Of a stretch of 64,000 nucleotides of DNA, positions 1-6,844 are shown in pieces. The translations under genes and the position numbers were made by a program. The first letter of the stretch is position 1. Each line of letters begins with the position of its first letter. Source of the DNA: Streptococcus sanguinis (lineage in GTDB: Bacteria > Bacillota > Bacilli > Lactobacillales > Streptococcaceae); assembly GCF_900475275.1 (NCBI RefSeq), contig NZ_LS483364.1, forward strand, positions 124,001 to 188,000, written 5' to 3'. The notes under the pieces are model-generated. The model saw nothing but the letters and a program-made list of their open reading frames with translations. It was not told the DNA's origin and searched no databases.

Positions 1-281
1 CAGAAACCATAAGATTTCACTTCCTTATAGTAGCGATCTTTTTCGTCTTCTGAGAGGACAGGTTTTATTTCTGGTTTGTCACTTTCTTCTAAAAGCAGAT
101 AATCTGTCGTCACCTGGAAAATCTTGCTCAGCTCTACAATTTTTTCCAGCTCTGGCAGTGCTTGGCCAGATTCCCACTTGGAAATGCTTTGGCGAGAGAC
201 ATTGATTTGTTCTGCCAGCTTTTCTTGTGACCAGCCTTTTTCTTTTCTTAGTTCAAATAATTTATCAGCGAGTTTCATCAT
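1..281 (-). CDS. XRE-family HTH transcriptional regulator (partial, C-terminus beyond left edge)
   Basis: About 94 N-terminal residues are visible, reading leftward. They form a classic Cro/C1-type helix-turn-helix over about residues 3–60: [20 protein letters not shown], followed by [20 protein letters not shown] and a linker containing TTDYLLL. That signature is typical of small streptococcal and bacillar XRE repressors with a variable or membrane-associated C-terminal part, which lies outside the window. An AAGGAGG ribosome-binding site lies just upstream on the minus strand. Two consecutive ATG codons (5' ends at 281 and 278) could start it; spacing does not decide between them. It is divergent from ruvA, with about 165 bp between them. 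Target and effector cannot be inferred. Confidence 0.85.
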   Translation of the reverse strand, partial: MMKLADKLFELRKEKGWSQEKLAEQINVSRQSISKWESGQALPELEKIVELSKIFQVTTDYLLLEESDKPEIKPVLSEDEKDRYYKEVKSYGF

Positions 282-405
282 CACAGCCTCCTTTTTTTCT
301 ATCTCTATCCTAACAGCTTTTATTTATCTTGAGAATACAGCTTCCTGTACATTTTGTCAACCGCTGGTTGCACTTCTATTTGCAGTTTCCAGACAGAAAA
401 TATGA

Positions 406-411
406 TATACT
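406..411 (+). promoter_or_regulatory. -10 of ruvA promoter
   Basis: TATACT lies about 35 bp before the ruvA start, within GATATACTAG. No good -35 hexamer is visible at 17 bp, so the match rests on the -10 alone. Confidence 0.45.
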
Positions 412-445
412 AGATAGGCAAAATGATACAAAAAGAAGGAAGATT

Positions 446-1036
446 ATGTACGAATATTTTAAAGGAATCATCAGTAAAATTACAGCCAAGTACATCGTAT
501 TGGAAGTCAACTCTATCGGCTATATTCTTCATGTGGCCAACCCCTATGCATACTCAGGGCGTCTTCATCAGGAAGCTAAGGTCTATGTGCACCAGGTGGT
601 GAGGGAAGACGCGGAGCTCCTGTACGGTTTTGCGACTGAGGAGGAGAAGCAACTCTTTCTCAGCTTGATTTCAGTCTCAGGTATCGGCCCAGTGTCTGCC
701 CTGGCAATTATTGCGGCGGATGATAATGCTGGCTTAGTGCAAGCCATTGAGCAGAAAAATATCACCTACCTGACCAAGTTTCCTAAAATTGGCAAGAAAA
801 CAGCCCAGCAGATGGTGCTGGACTTGGAAGGCAAGGTAGTGGCGGCGGATGGTCTGGCAGAAAGCAAGGCACCTGTCCAGACTGTGGATAATCAGGAGCT
901 GGAAGAAGCCATGGAAGCCATGCTGGCTCTGGGCTACAAAGCTGCTGAGCTCAAGAAAATCAAGAAATTCTTTGAAGGAACGACGGATACAGCAGAAAAC
1001 TATATCAAGTCAGCCCTTAAGATGTTGGTGAAATAG
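446..1036 (+). CDS. ruvA: Holliday junction branch migration complex subunit RuvA
   Basis: 196-aa protein, the usual length for RuvA. RuvA tetramers bind Holliday junctions and load the RuvB helicase motors during recombinational repair. Visible features are the N-terminal OB-fold ([20 protein letters not shown]), the helix-hairpin-helix region ([18 protein letters not shown] and [16 protein letters not shown], about residues 68–125), and the flexible acidic linker leading to the C-terminal RuvB-contacting domain ([12 protein letters not shown]). The ATG at 446 follows AGAAGGAAGATT and fits the family N-terminus; the reading frame is open further upstream but without family similarity. It is followed after 9 bp by tag, another DNA-repair gene, so the two are probably co-transcribed. 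RuvB is not in the window. Confidence 0.96.
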   Translation: MYEYFKGIISKITAKYIVLEVNSIGYILHVANPYAYSGRLHQEAKVYVHQVVREDAELLYGFATEEEKQLFLSLISVSGIGPVSALAIIAADDNAGLVQAIEQKNITYLTKFPKIGKKTAQQMVLDLEGKVVAADGLAESKAPVQTVDNQELEEAMEAMLALGYKAAELKKIKKFFEGTTDTAENYIKSALKMLVK

Positions 1037-1045
1037 GAGAAAGTT

Positions 1046-1618
1046 ATGACCAAACGATGCGGCTGGGTAAAAATGAACAACTCCTTGTATGTAGCCTATC
1101 ATGATGAGGAGTGGGGCAAACCCCTCCATGATAATCAGAAATTATTTGAATTGCTCTGCATGGAGACCTATCAGGCTGGACTTTCTTGGGAGACCATTCT
1201 GAATAAACGTCAGGCTTTTCGGGAAGCTTTTCATTTCTATGATGCCCAGAAAATTGCTCAGATGACAGATGCAGATCTGGATGGTTTGTTGGATAATCCC
1301 GACATCATCCGTAACAAGATGAAGATTTATGCAACTAGGGCTAATGCCCAAGCTTTTTTGGCTGTTCAAAAGCAGTTTGGCTCTTTTAATGACTTTGTCT
1401 GGTCCTTTGTAGATTTCAAAACGATTGACAATCAAATTACGAACTACAAGGAAGCGCCAGCTAAGACAGAGCTGTCAGAAAGCATGTCCAAGGCGCTGAA
1501 AAAGCAAGGCTTCAAATTTGTCGGTCCCGTTTGTGTCTATTCATTCCTAGAAGCCGCTGGCCTTATCAATGATCATGAAAATGATTGTGACTTTAATCCA
1601 CATAGAAATACCGTTTGA
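1046..1618 (+). CDS. tag: DNA-3-methyladenine glycosylase I
   Basis: 190 aa. It excises 3-methyladenine from alkylated DNA in base excision repair. It starts with the family signature CGWV…YVAYHDEEWG, contains QAGLSWETIL with the conserved catalytic-pocket Glu, and ends with KKQGFKFVGPVCVYSFLEAA–GLINDH–ENDC. Cys5 and the early His (YHDEEWG), together with the late His and Cys of NDHENDC, correspond to the four zinc ligands known in the E. coli enzyme. It starts 9 bp after the ruvA stop with AGGAGAAAG as ribosome-binding site. Its 3' end abuts, tail to tail, the convergent Rgg-type regulator gene, with only 9 bp between the stop codons. Confidence 0.95.
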   Translation: MTKRCGWVKMNNSLYVAYHDEEWGKPLHDNQKLFELLCMETYQAGLSWETILNKRQAFREAFHFYDAQKIAQMTDADLDGLLDNPDIIRNKMKIYATRANAQAFLAVQKQFGSFNDFVWSFVDFKTIDNQITNYKEAPAKTELSESMSKALKKQGFKFVGPVCVYSFLEAAGLINDHENDCDFNPHRNTV

Positions 1619-1627
1619 GAAAGATTC

Positions 1628-2476
1628 TCAACGGTATTTTTCAATTTCTTCTTTTAGAGATTTTACTAGCTCTTTTTCATCGGTAAGTTGTAGTAGAGCA
1701 ATCCCTTTTTTTATTAATTCGTTATCATTTTTGCAAATTCCAAGTCGAATCTGTGAAAGCCCGAGGGAATCATAACGTTTTTCTTTTTTTGACAAATCGT
1801 AAATGTACTTAGTAATTTCAGCGCATTCTCTCTTTAATCCATTATAAAGATAGATGGTAGAAAGGTTGACTAAAAGACCGATTTGTACATTATTCCCATA
1901 GCGAAATGATTGGTATTTCTTTATACTATTTAAAATCTTTTGGGTAAATTGTTTGATATTTTCTAAAGGGAAGAAATAAAGGATAGTAGAAAGAAGTTGA
2001 AAATCACTTTCATACCAAGTGTCCTGTTTTTCTAAATACGCCCAAATTTTATTGGTAGTAGCATTAATTTCTTTTGTCTCAGAAATTCCATTTTGTCTCA
2101 GATGAATAGTAATATTGATGATATCTAAAGCATGTTTAATCGGAATATCGGAATGTTTACATAGATATGCCTCGCATTCTCTCTTTAATTGTAACAAACC
2201 TTTCGTCCCTACAATAGTCTCACCTTGGTTATAAAGAGAATTTAAAATTTTCTGTCTCTGACTAGGTTGATAATAATCACAAATGTATTTAAATTCTTCT
2301 AGTGTCATATCTATCTGGCGAAGTAAAAAAATCATGGTATCGAACTTTGGCACGACTTGTCCACTTTCAATTCGTGCCAAAGTTGAGCGAGCTAAAAAAT
2401 CCCCACAAATTTCTTCTTGAGTCAGCCCTTTTGATTTTCTAATTTCTTTATAGATTTTTCCATAATCCCAGCGCAT
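1628..2476 (-). CDS. Rgg/GadR/MutR-family transcriptional regulator
   Basis: 282 aa, the standard length of streptococcal Rgg-type regulators (cytoplasmic receptors for imported short peptides). The N-terminal HTH is clear: YKEIRKSKGLTQEEICGDFL then ARSTLARIESGQVVPKFDTM (about residues 9–50), followed by about 220 residues of alpha-helical repeat-like sequence, the usual peptide-binding region. An AGAGGG ribosome-binding site lies 5 bp before ATG. It is transcribed divergently from a 26-codon Trp-rich peptide gene 88 bp away, the arrangement seen for Rgg–SHP, ComR–ComS-like and Rtg pairs in streptococci. Base composition is clearly AT-richer than the flanking ruvA/tag and cinA/recA genes, which suggests that this cassette was acquired. 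Activator versus repressor role is not visible in the sequence. Confidence 0.9.
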   Translation of the reverse strand: MRWDYGKIYKEIRKSKGLTQEEICGDFLARSTLARIESGQVVPKFDTMIFLLRQIDMTLEEFKYICDYYQPSQRQKILNSLYNQGETIVGTKGLLQLKRECEAYLCKHSDIPIKHALDIINITIHLRQNGISETKEINATTNKIWAYLEKQDTWYESDFQLLSTILYFFPLENIKQFTQKILNSIKKYQSFRYGNNVQIGLLVNLSTIYLYNGLKRECAEITKYIYDLSKKEKRYDSLGLSQIRLGICKNDNELIKKGIALLQLTDEKELVKSLKEEIEKYR

Positions 2477-2490
2477 AAGAACCCTCTTTG

Positions 2491-2532
2491 AAAATGTTAC
2501 TAAAAGCTACGTTTTGAAAAAATGTTTTAAAA
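2491..2532. promoter_or_regulatory. Candidate Rgg operator: direct repeat in the rgg–peptide intergenic region
   Basis: AAAATGTTACTAAAA (2491–2505) and AAAATGTTTTAAAA (2519–2532) form an imperfect direct repeat with a 28-bp period in the short divergent region. It lies just upstream of, and overlaps, the probable peptide-gene promoter, where an Rgg dimer would be expected to bind. Assignment is by position only. Confidence 0.3.
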
Positions 2533-2541
2533 TAGTATATC
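2514..2541 (+). promoter_or_regulatory. Probable promoter of the Trp-rich peptide gene
   Basis: TTGAAA (2514–2519) is separated by 16 bp from TATATC (2536–2541). Transcription would begin near 2548, just before the strong AAGGAGG at 2552–2558. Confidence 0.4.
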
Positions 2542-2564
2542 ATGAAATAGAAAGGAGGGCAAAG

Positions 2565-2645
2565 GTGGGAAAAACAAAGCGCAAATTTATTTTGCTAGTA
2601 ATGATTATTGTTAATGTATTTCCATGGTGGTGGCCTTGGGAATAG
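2565..2645 (+). CDS. Short Trp-rich peptide, candidate Rgg pheromone precursor (WxW type)
   Basis: 26-codon ORF starting with GTG, preceded by a near-perfect ribosome-binding site (AAGGAGG, 6-nt spacer). The N-terminus is short and basic (K3, K5, R6, K7), residues 8–18 are strongly hydrophobic, and the C-terminus is FPWWWPWE (W21–W23, W25). This is the layout of streptococcal SHP/ComS/RtgS-like pheromone precursors: an export signal followed by a short mature C-terminal peptide. Tandem Trp and a W-x-W motif are known hallmarks of the ComS (WW) and pneumococcal Rtg (WxW) pheromones. It lies divergent to an Rgg-type regulator. I infer that it is exported, processed and re-imported to act on that regulator. 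Its small size means standard gene callers would miss it. Mature form and transporter are unknown. Confidence 0.75.
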   Translation: MGKTKRKFILLVMIIVNVFPWWWPWE

Positions 2646-2746
2646 GTCTAAATATGAAAGAGAGGAGGGTGAGCCCAAAAGGCTAAATAAGACTTTACAT
2701 TAAATTATATTACCTTTGAAAACAAGTAGTCAGTGAGGTACTAAAA

Positions 2747-3061
2747 ATGAGGAAAAGCAGAATAAAATGGTTTTATTCCGTTGTTTTGTTGGTATTTGTT
2801 TTATTTGCACCTGTAGCAAGTATCAGAGCTGATATAGTGAACAGCGGAGAGGTAAAAATACAAGGAGAGGTTCCACGATATACTGACCCGGCCAATCAGT
2901 TTTACTATAGATATACAGCGAAACCTTATGATTTTTATTATAATCCTTATACAGGTGAGTGGAAAATGGTTCAAGTAATACCCACTTTACAGCACATGGT
3001 AAATGTTATGTTTGATGGTTGGGCTAGATACGGACCGTGGGTACCGCGTGTTTATAGATAA
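2747..3061 (+). CDS. Sec-secreted aromatic-rich small protein, candidate bacteriocin
   Basis: 104 aa, not a family I recognise. It has a typical signal peptide: a basic start (MRKSRIKW), a hydrophobic core to about residue 24, and a probable signal peptidase I site after SIRA, giving a mature product of about 76 residues with no cysteine. The mature part is unusually aromatic (about ten Tyr and three Trp): FYYRY, DFYYNPYTGEW and a C-terminal GWARYGPWVPRVYR. ATG at 2747 follows GTGAGG. It lies 101 bp after the Trp-rich peptide gene and 13 bp before a bacteriocin-immunity-like gene in the same direction. This context suggests a Sec-exported antimicrobial or signalling protein controlled by the Rgg/peptide pair. 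It does not show a double-glycine leader, and I could not fit it convincingly to the lactococcin-972 pattern. Confidence 0.7.
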   Translation: MRKSRIKWFYSVVLLVFVLFAPVASIRADIVNSGEVKIQGEVPRYTDPANQFYYRYTAKPYDFYYNPYTGEWKMVQVIPTLQHMVNVMFDGWARYGPWVPRVYR

Positions 3062-3074
3062 GGAGGTAGCTGCT

Positions 3075-3353
3075 GTGAGAAAAGCTAAAGAAAAAGAGCT
3101 TTTACATCTATTGCAAGAAGTATACCATTTAGATACGACTAAAAAGGATGAGAAATTTTCACAGCTAATCTTATCTACTGTTTATAAGATTGAAAATGGT
3201 AAGAATGCTTCAATTGAGTGTGTCCGTCTAATCCCTTTTTTAAATCAGTATCTATTGTCTGCCCCTTCAAAAGAATTAGTAGACTTACAGACCTTCTTGC
3301 AAAGGGAAAGTAATTTTTACAGGGGCTGGATTAGTTTTTTTAGCTGGTTTTAG
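3075..3353 (+). CDS. Bacteriocin immunity-like protein (EntA_Immun type)
   Basis: 92 aa from the GTG at 3075, chosen because AAGGAGGT lies 7 nt upstream; the frame is open upstream but overlaps the previous gene. The sequence is highly helical and charged, starting MRKAKEKELLHLLQEVYHL. It contains KIENGKNASIECVRLIPFLN and ends in an aromatic tail, NFYRGWISFFSWF. Length, helical content, the Leu-rich pattern and the position just after a secreted-peptide gene fit the four-helix enterocin A/pediocin-type immunity family found widely in streptococci. No signal peptide, so cytoplasmic or inner-face of membrane. It is translationally close to the preceding gene. The assignment is by pattern and context rather than a diagnostic motif. 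Confidence 0.65.
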   Translation: MRKAKEKELLHLLQEVYHLDTTKKDEKFSQLILSTVYKIENGKNASIECVRLIPFLNQYLLSAPSKELVDLQTFLQRESNFYRGWISFFSWF

Positions 3354-3370
3354 TTGTATTTAAAAGAACC

Positions 3371-3519
3371 TGGGACAAAAGTCCAACCTCAAATATAAAA
3401 AGCGAACAAAACTAGTTTTCTGGTAATCAGAATTCTGCTTTGTTCGCTTTTCGTATTTAATTATAGATTTGAAGGGCTTAATAATTAAGATTTTTAAAAA
3501 TTGAAATCTTTTTGTCCCA
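3371..3519. repeat. Nested palindromic intergenic element
   Basis: A 149-bp element bounded by a perfect 10-bp inverted repeat, TGGGACAAAA (3371–3380) and TTTTGTCCCA (3510–3519). Inside it is a second perfect 13-bp inverted repeat, AAAAGCGAACAAA (3398–3410) and TTTGTTCGCTTTT (3439–3451). The inner hairpin with its T-rich end can terminate the bacteriocin-like operon. The nested structure resembles small mobile intergenic repeats of streptococci, but I cannot name the family. Confidence 0.6.
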
Positions 3520-3654
3520 AACTCTTTTTATTGGAATTTATCTCTCCATTATAAAAAGATTCAAACCATTTGCCAATAGCATTTCCCTAACAATCTAGTT
3601 ATTCTGCATAACACCAGTCATTCTTAAAAGTTTTCCACAGCATGTTGACAAGTT

Positions 3655-3680
3655 TGTCAAGGAACTTGACAGCTCTTTTT
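3655..3680 (+). terminator. Terminator-like hairpin upstream of cinA
   Basis: TGTCAAG–GAA–CTTGACA (7-bp stem, 3-nt loop) is followed by GCTCTTTTT. The left arm also belongs to a competing palindrome, TTGACAA–GT–TTGTCAA (3645–3660), so the two structures are mutually exclusive. Confidence 0.55.
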
Positions 3681-3737
3681 ATTTCCTGAAATGAAAATCA
3701 ACTTTTTTAAGATTTTTTGTGATAAAATAAAGCCAAT

Positions 3738-3745
3738 TCCGAATA
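3738..3745 (+). promoter_or_regulatory. comX (SigX) box of cinA
   Basis: TCCGAATA matches the streptococcal late-competence box TNCGAATA (TACGAATA is the commonest form). It lies 18 bp before the cinA ATG behind a T-rich stretch. cinA is a known late competence gene in streptococci, so position and identity agree. Confidence 0.8.
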
Positions 3746-3762
3746 GTAAGGTAGGAGGTTCT

Positions 3763-5019
3763 ATGAAAGCAGAAATTATTGCTGTGGGCACTGAGATTCT
3801 GACGGGTCAGATTGTCAATACCAATGCCCAATTTTTATCTGAAAAACTTGCGAGTCTGGGGATTGATGTTTATTTTCAGACAGCAGTAGGGGACAATGAA
3901 AATCGTCTCCTATCTGTTTTGGAAATTGCTCAAGGGCGCAATAATCTGATTATCCTAACAGGAGGCTTGGGGCCAACAGAGGATGATTTGACCAAGCAGA
4001 CCTTGGCTAAGTTCTTAGGACGTGAGCTCATTTTTGACTCACAGGCTGTGGAAAAGCTGGATCGCTTTTTTGCTAGCCGGCCAGATTATGCTCGAACGCC
4101 CAATAATGAGCGTCAGGCCCAGCTGGTCGAAGGTTCGACTCCGTTACCAAATGCGACTGGTTTAGCTGTCGGAGGATTGTTAGAAGCAGACGGAGTGACC
4201 TATGTAGTCCTGCCTGGCCCGCCTAGTGAGCTTAAGCCTATGGTTAATAATGAGTTGGTTCCCCTCTTATCCACAGGCCAGAAATTATATTCACGGGTGC
4301 TGCGTTTCTTTGGTATCGGCGAGAGTCAGCTAGTGACTATTTTGTCAGAGATGATTGAGCAGCAGAGTGACCCCACCATTGCTCCTTATGCAAAGACAGG
4401 GGAAGTTACCCTACGACTGTCCACCAAGGCTCTGAGTCAGGTAGAAGCTGACACCAAGTTTGAGGCTGTGGAAAAGGAAATTTTGGAACATAAGACTTTT
4501 GAGGGGCAATCACTGTCAGAGATTTTCTATGGTTACGGGGATGACAATTCCTTGGCACAGGTGGCTTTTGAGTTGCTGAAGAGTCAAGGGAAGACGATTT
4601 CGGCGGCGGAGAGTCTGACAGCAGGCCTCTTTCAAGCGACCTTGGCTGATTTTGCTGGAGCCTCTTCCATTTTTTCAGGTGGCTTTGTCACCTACAGCAT
4701 GGAGGAAAAGAGCCGGATGCTGGATATTCCGTTGGGAGACTTGGAGGAGCATGGAGTTGTTTCAGCTTTTACGGCAGGGAAAATGGCAGAGCAGGCTAGA
4801 AAGCTGACCGAAAGCGACTTAGCTGTCAGTTTGACAGGTGTGGCAGGCCCAGATTCACTGGAAGATCATCCTGCAGGGACCGTTTTTATCGGTTTAGCTA
4901 GTGCTTCAGGAACGGAAACTATTAAGGTCAATATTGCTGGACGCAGTCGTCGTGATGTGCGGAAAATTGCTGTTCTGCACGCCTTCAACCTAGTACGAAA
5001 AACTTTATTAAATAGCTGA
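3763..5019 (+). CDS. cinA: Competence/damage-inducible protein CinA (nicotinamide-nucleotide amidase type)
   Basis: 418 aa. The N-terminal COG1058 molybdopterin-binding-like domain starts [20 protein letters not shown] and contains [14 protein letters not shown] and [12 protein letters not shown]. The C-terminal PncC-like domain is marked by [19 protein letters not shown] and SLTGVAGPD. The family is linked to NMN deamidation and pyridine-nucleotide repair; in streptococci CinA is a late competence protein that brings RecA to the membrane. The start at 3763 has AGGAGG upstream and lies directly behind the comX box, so the longer in-frame ORF beginning at 3691 is not the real start. recA follows after 58 bp. 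The CinA–RecA operon is classic for this genus. Confidence 0.95.
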   Translation: MKAEIIAVGTEILTGQIVNTNAQFLSEKLASLGIDVYFQTAVGDNENRLLSVLEIAQGRNNLIILTGGLGPTEDDLTKQTLAKFLGRELIFDSQAVEKLDRFFASRPDYARTPNNERQAQLVEGSTPLPNATGLAVGGLLEADGVTYVVLPGPPSELKPMVNNELVPLLSTGQKLYSRVLRFFGIGESQLVTILSEMIEQQSDPTIAPYAKTGEVTLRLSTKALSQVEADTKFEAVEKEILEHKTFEGQSLSEIFYGYGDDNSLAQVAFELLKSQGKTISAAESLTAGLFQATLADFAGASSIFSGGFVTYSMEEKSRMLDIPLGDLEEHGVVSAFTAGKMAEQARKLTESDLAVSLTGVAGPDSLEDHPAGTVFIGLASASGTETIKVNIAGRSRRDVRKIAVLHAFNLVRKTLLNS

Positions 5020-5026
5020 TTTTTGG

Positions 5027-5032
5027 TATAAT
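5027..5032 (+). promoter_or_regulatory. recA-proximal extended -10 promoter
   Basis: TGGTATAAT (TATAAT at 5027–5032) lies between cinA and recA, giving recA basal SigA expression in addition to competence read-through from the cinA promoter. Confidence 0.65.
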
Positions 5033-5077
5033 GATGAAGATGGCCAAAAGACATTTTAGAAAAAACAGGAGAAATAA

Positions 5078-6226
5078 ATGGCAAAGAAACAAAAAAAATT
5101 AGACGAAATCTCAAAGAAATTCGGCGATGAGCGCCAAAAAGCCTTGGATAATGCTCTTAAAAACATTGAAAAGGATTTTGGTAAGGGAGCCATTATGCGT
5201 CTTGGCGAGCGGGCAGAGCAAAAGGTTCAAGTTATGAGTTCTGGCTCTTTGGCCTTGGATATTGCCCTTGGTGCCGGTGGTTATCCTAAGGGACGGATTA
5301 TTGAGATTTACGGACCAGAGTCTTCTGGTAAGACAACCGTTGCTCTTCACGCAGTTGCTCAAGCGCAAAAAGAAGGTGGTATCGCTGCCTTTATCGATGC
5401 TGAGCATGCTTTGGATCCGTCATACGCGGCTGCTCTGGGTGTTAATATTGATGAGTTACTGCTGTCTCAACCTGACTCTGGCGAACAGGGACTGGAAATT
5501 GCCGGTAAGCTGATTGACTCAGGTGCGGTGGACTTGGTGGTTGTGGACTCCGTTGCAGCCCTGGTACCACGTGCAGAAATCGATGGCGATATCGGCGACA
5601 GCCATGTCGGCTTGCAGGCTCGGATGATGAGCCAGGCTATGCGCAAACTGTCTGCTTCTATCAACAAAACGAAGACAATTGCGATTTTCATTAACCAGCT
5701 GCGTGAAAAAGTTGGCGTTATGTTTGGTAATCCTGAAACAACACCAGGTGGTCGTGCACTGAAGTTCTATGCTTCTGTCCGTTTGGATGTCCGTGGTAAT
5801 ACTCAAATCAAGGGAACTGGTGATGAGAAGGATACCAATGTTGGTAAAGAGACTAAGATCAAGGTCGTTAAAAATAAGGTGGCTCCGCCATTCAAAGAAG
5901 CCTTTGTGGAAATCATGTACGGAGAAGGTATTTCTAAGACAGGTGAGCTGATCAAGATTGCGACTGATTTGGATATCATCAAAAAAGCTGGTGCTTGGTA
6001 CTCCTACAATGATGAAAAAATCGGCCAAGGATCTGAAAATGCTAAGAAGTACTTGGCTGATCATCCAGAAGTCTTTGACGAAATTGGCCGCCAGGTTCGT
6101 GTACGCTATGGTTTGATTGAAGGTGATGAGTTGGTAGAAGCGGTTGGCAGCAAGGCTGACAGTCCTGTGGAAACGCTGGAAGAAGTGACTCTGGATTTGG
6201 ACGATGCCATCGAAATTGAAGAGTAA
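5078..6226 (+). CDS. recA: Recombinase RecA
   Basis: 382 aa. ATP-dependent strand-exchange protein for homologous recombination, the SOS-like response and transformation. The Walker A motif is [15 protein letters not shown], Walker B is [13 protein letters not shown], loop L2 lies around [20 protein letters not shown], and the Gram-positive acidic C-terminal tail ends in [10 protein letters not shown]. The ATG at 5078 follows CAGGAGAAATAA. It is the second gene of the competence-induced cinA–recA unit and has a local SigA promoter. A short GGTC–GCAA–GACC hairpin follows the stop (6239–6250) but has only a weak T-tract, so termination before spx is uncertain. Confidence 0.98.
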   Translation: MAKKQKKLDEISKKFGDERQKALDNALKNIEKDFGKGAIMRLGERAEQKVQVMSSGSLALDIALGAGGYPKGRIIEIYGPESSGKTTVALHAVAQAQKEGGIAAFIDAEHALDPSYAAALGVNIDELLLSQPDSGEQGLEIAGKLIDSGAVDLVVVDSVAALVPRAEIDGDIGDSHVGLQARMMSQAMRKLSASINKTKTIAIFINQLREKVGVMFGNPETTPGGRALKFYASVRLDVRGNTQIKGTGDEKDTNVGKETKIKVVKNKVAPPFKEAFVEIMYGEGISKTGELIKIATDLDIIKKAGAWYSYNDEKIGQGSENAKKYLADHPEVFDEIGRQVRVRYGLIEGDELVEAVGSKADSPVETLEEVTLDLDDAIEIEE

Positions 6227-6264
6227 TTTTACAAAATAGGTCGCAAGACCGATGGTTTTTGTGA

Positions 6265-6291
6265 TATAATAGACTACGATATTAGTATCGT
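6265..6291 (+). promoter_or_regulatory. spx promoter -10 and 5'-UTR hairpin
   Basis: TGATATAAT (TATAAT 6265–6270) is the probable spx -10. Just downstream ACGATA–TTAG–TATCGT (6276–6291) makes a 6-bp hairpin in the leader, ending about 11 bp before the ribosome-binding site region. Confidence 0.55.
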
Positions 6292-6311
6292 GTAGCGAAA
6301 GGAGTACTTAC

Positions 6312-6710
6312 ATGATCACAATCTATACTGTCTCAAGTTGTACTAGTTGTAAAAAAGCAAAAACCTGGCTAAACGCTCATCAATTAACTTATAAAGAACA
6401 AAATTTAGGCAAAGAAGGCATCACCAAAGAGGAACTTCTGGATATTTTAACCAAAACAGAAAATGGTATCGCGAGCATTGTTTCATCCAAAAACCGCTAT
6501 GCTAAAGGTTTGGGTGTTGACATTGAAGAGTTAAGTGTCAATGAAGTTCTTGACATCATCATGGAGACCCCGCGTATTTTGAAAAGTCCTATTTTAGTGG
6601 ATGATAAACGTCTCCAAGTTGGTTACAAAGAAGATGATATCCGTGCTTTTCTGCCACGTTCTGTTCGCAATGTTGAAAATGCAGAAGCTCGTCTACGGGC
6701 AGCTCTCTAA
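6312..6710 (+). CDS. spx: Spx-family redox-responsive transcription factor
   Basis: 132 aa, the exact Spx/ArsC-like size. It starts MITIYTVSSCTSCKKAKTWL with the redox-sensing CxxC (Cys10/Cys13) and includes ETPRILKSPILVDDKRLQVGY, the ArsC-fold region contacting the RNA polymerase alpha C-terminal domain. Spx proteins reprogramme RNA polymerase under thiol and oxidative stress and are normally degraded by ClpXP. Streptococci usually carry two paralogues (SpxA1 and SpxA2); the position after recA suggests the SpxA1 type, but I cannot prove it from the sequence. The gene is monocistronic, with its own promoter and a strong terminator. Confidence 0.92.
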   Translation: MITIYTVSSCTSCKKAKTWLNAHQLTYKEQNLGKEGITKEELLDILTKTENGIASIVSSKNRYAKGLGVDIEELSVNEVLDIIMETPRILKSPILVDDKRLQVGYKEDDIRAFLPRSVRNVENAEARLRAAL

Positions 6711-6727
6711 TCTTTGAATATAACTGA

Positions 6728-6762
6728 AAGAGTCGGGAAGAGAATCTCGGCTCTTCTTTTTG
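6728..6762 (+). terminator. spx terminator
   Basis: An 11-bp stem (6728–6738 with 6745–6755, including G·U pairs) is followed by CTTTTTG. Confidence 0.85.
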
Positions 6763-6796
6763 TTCGGGTTGACAGAGGCTTTGGCGACGAGATGGA

Positions 6797-6824
6797 TTGA
6801 CAAGGAGCAGAACTGTGATACAAT
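6797..6824 (+). promoter_or_regulatory. Promoter of first DUF1307 lipoprotein gene
   Basis: TTGACA (6797–6802), 16-bp spacer, TACAAT (6819–6824). The start codon follows 20 bp later behind GAGGAGG. Confidence 0.75.
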
Positions 6825-6844
6825 ATCTCTGAGGAGGATGGAAG

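Noticed and set aside
449..456. TACGAATA (perfect comX-box sequence)
   Set aside because: It is codons 2–4 of ruvA (Tyr-Glu-Tyr), and the only gene it could drive is tag nearly 600 bp downstream; coincidence.
2669..2686. Five-codon GTG ORF behind AGGAGG (second peptide?)
   Set aside because: Product would be MSPKG only; more likely a chance start within the leader of the secreted-protein gene.
2747..3061. Lactococcin-972-type bacteriocin
   Set aside because: Sec signal and size would fit, but the mature sequence lacks the Gly-Thr-Trp start and other features I associate with that family.
3631..3639. TTTTCCACA resembling a DnaA box
   Set aside because: One mismatch to TTATCCACA, single copy, no origin-type cluster or dnaA/dnaN nearby.
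5519..6064. 181-codon minus-strand ORF
   Set aside because: Antisense to recA, no supporting signals.
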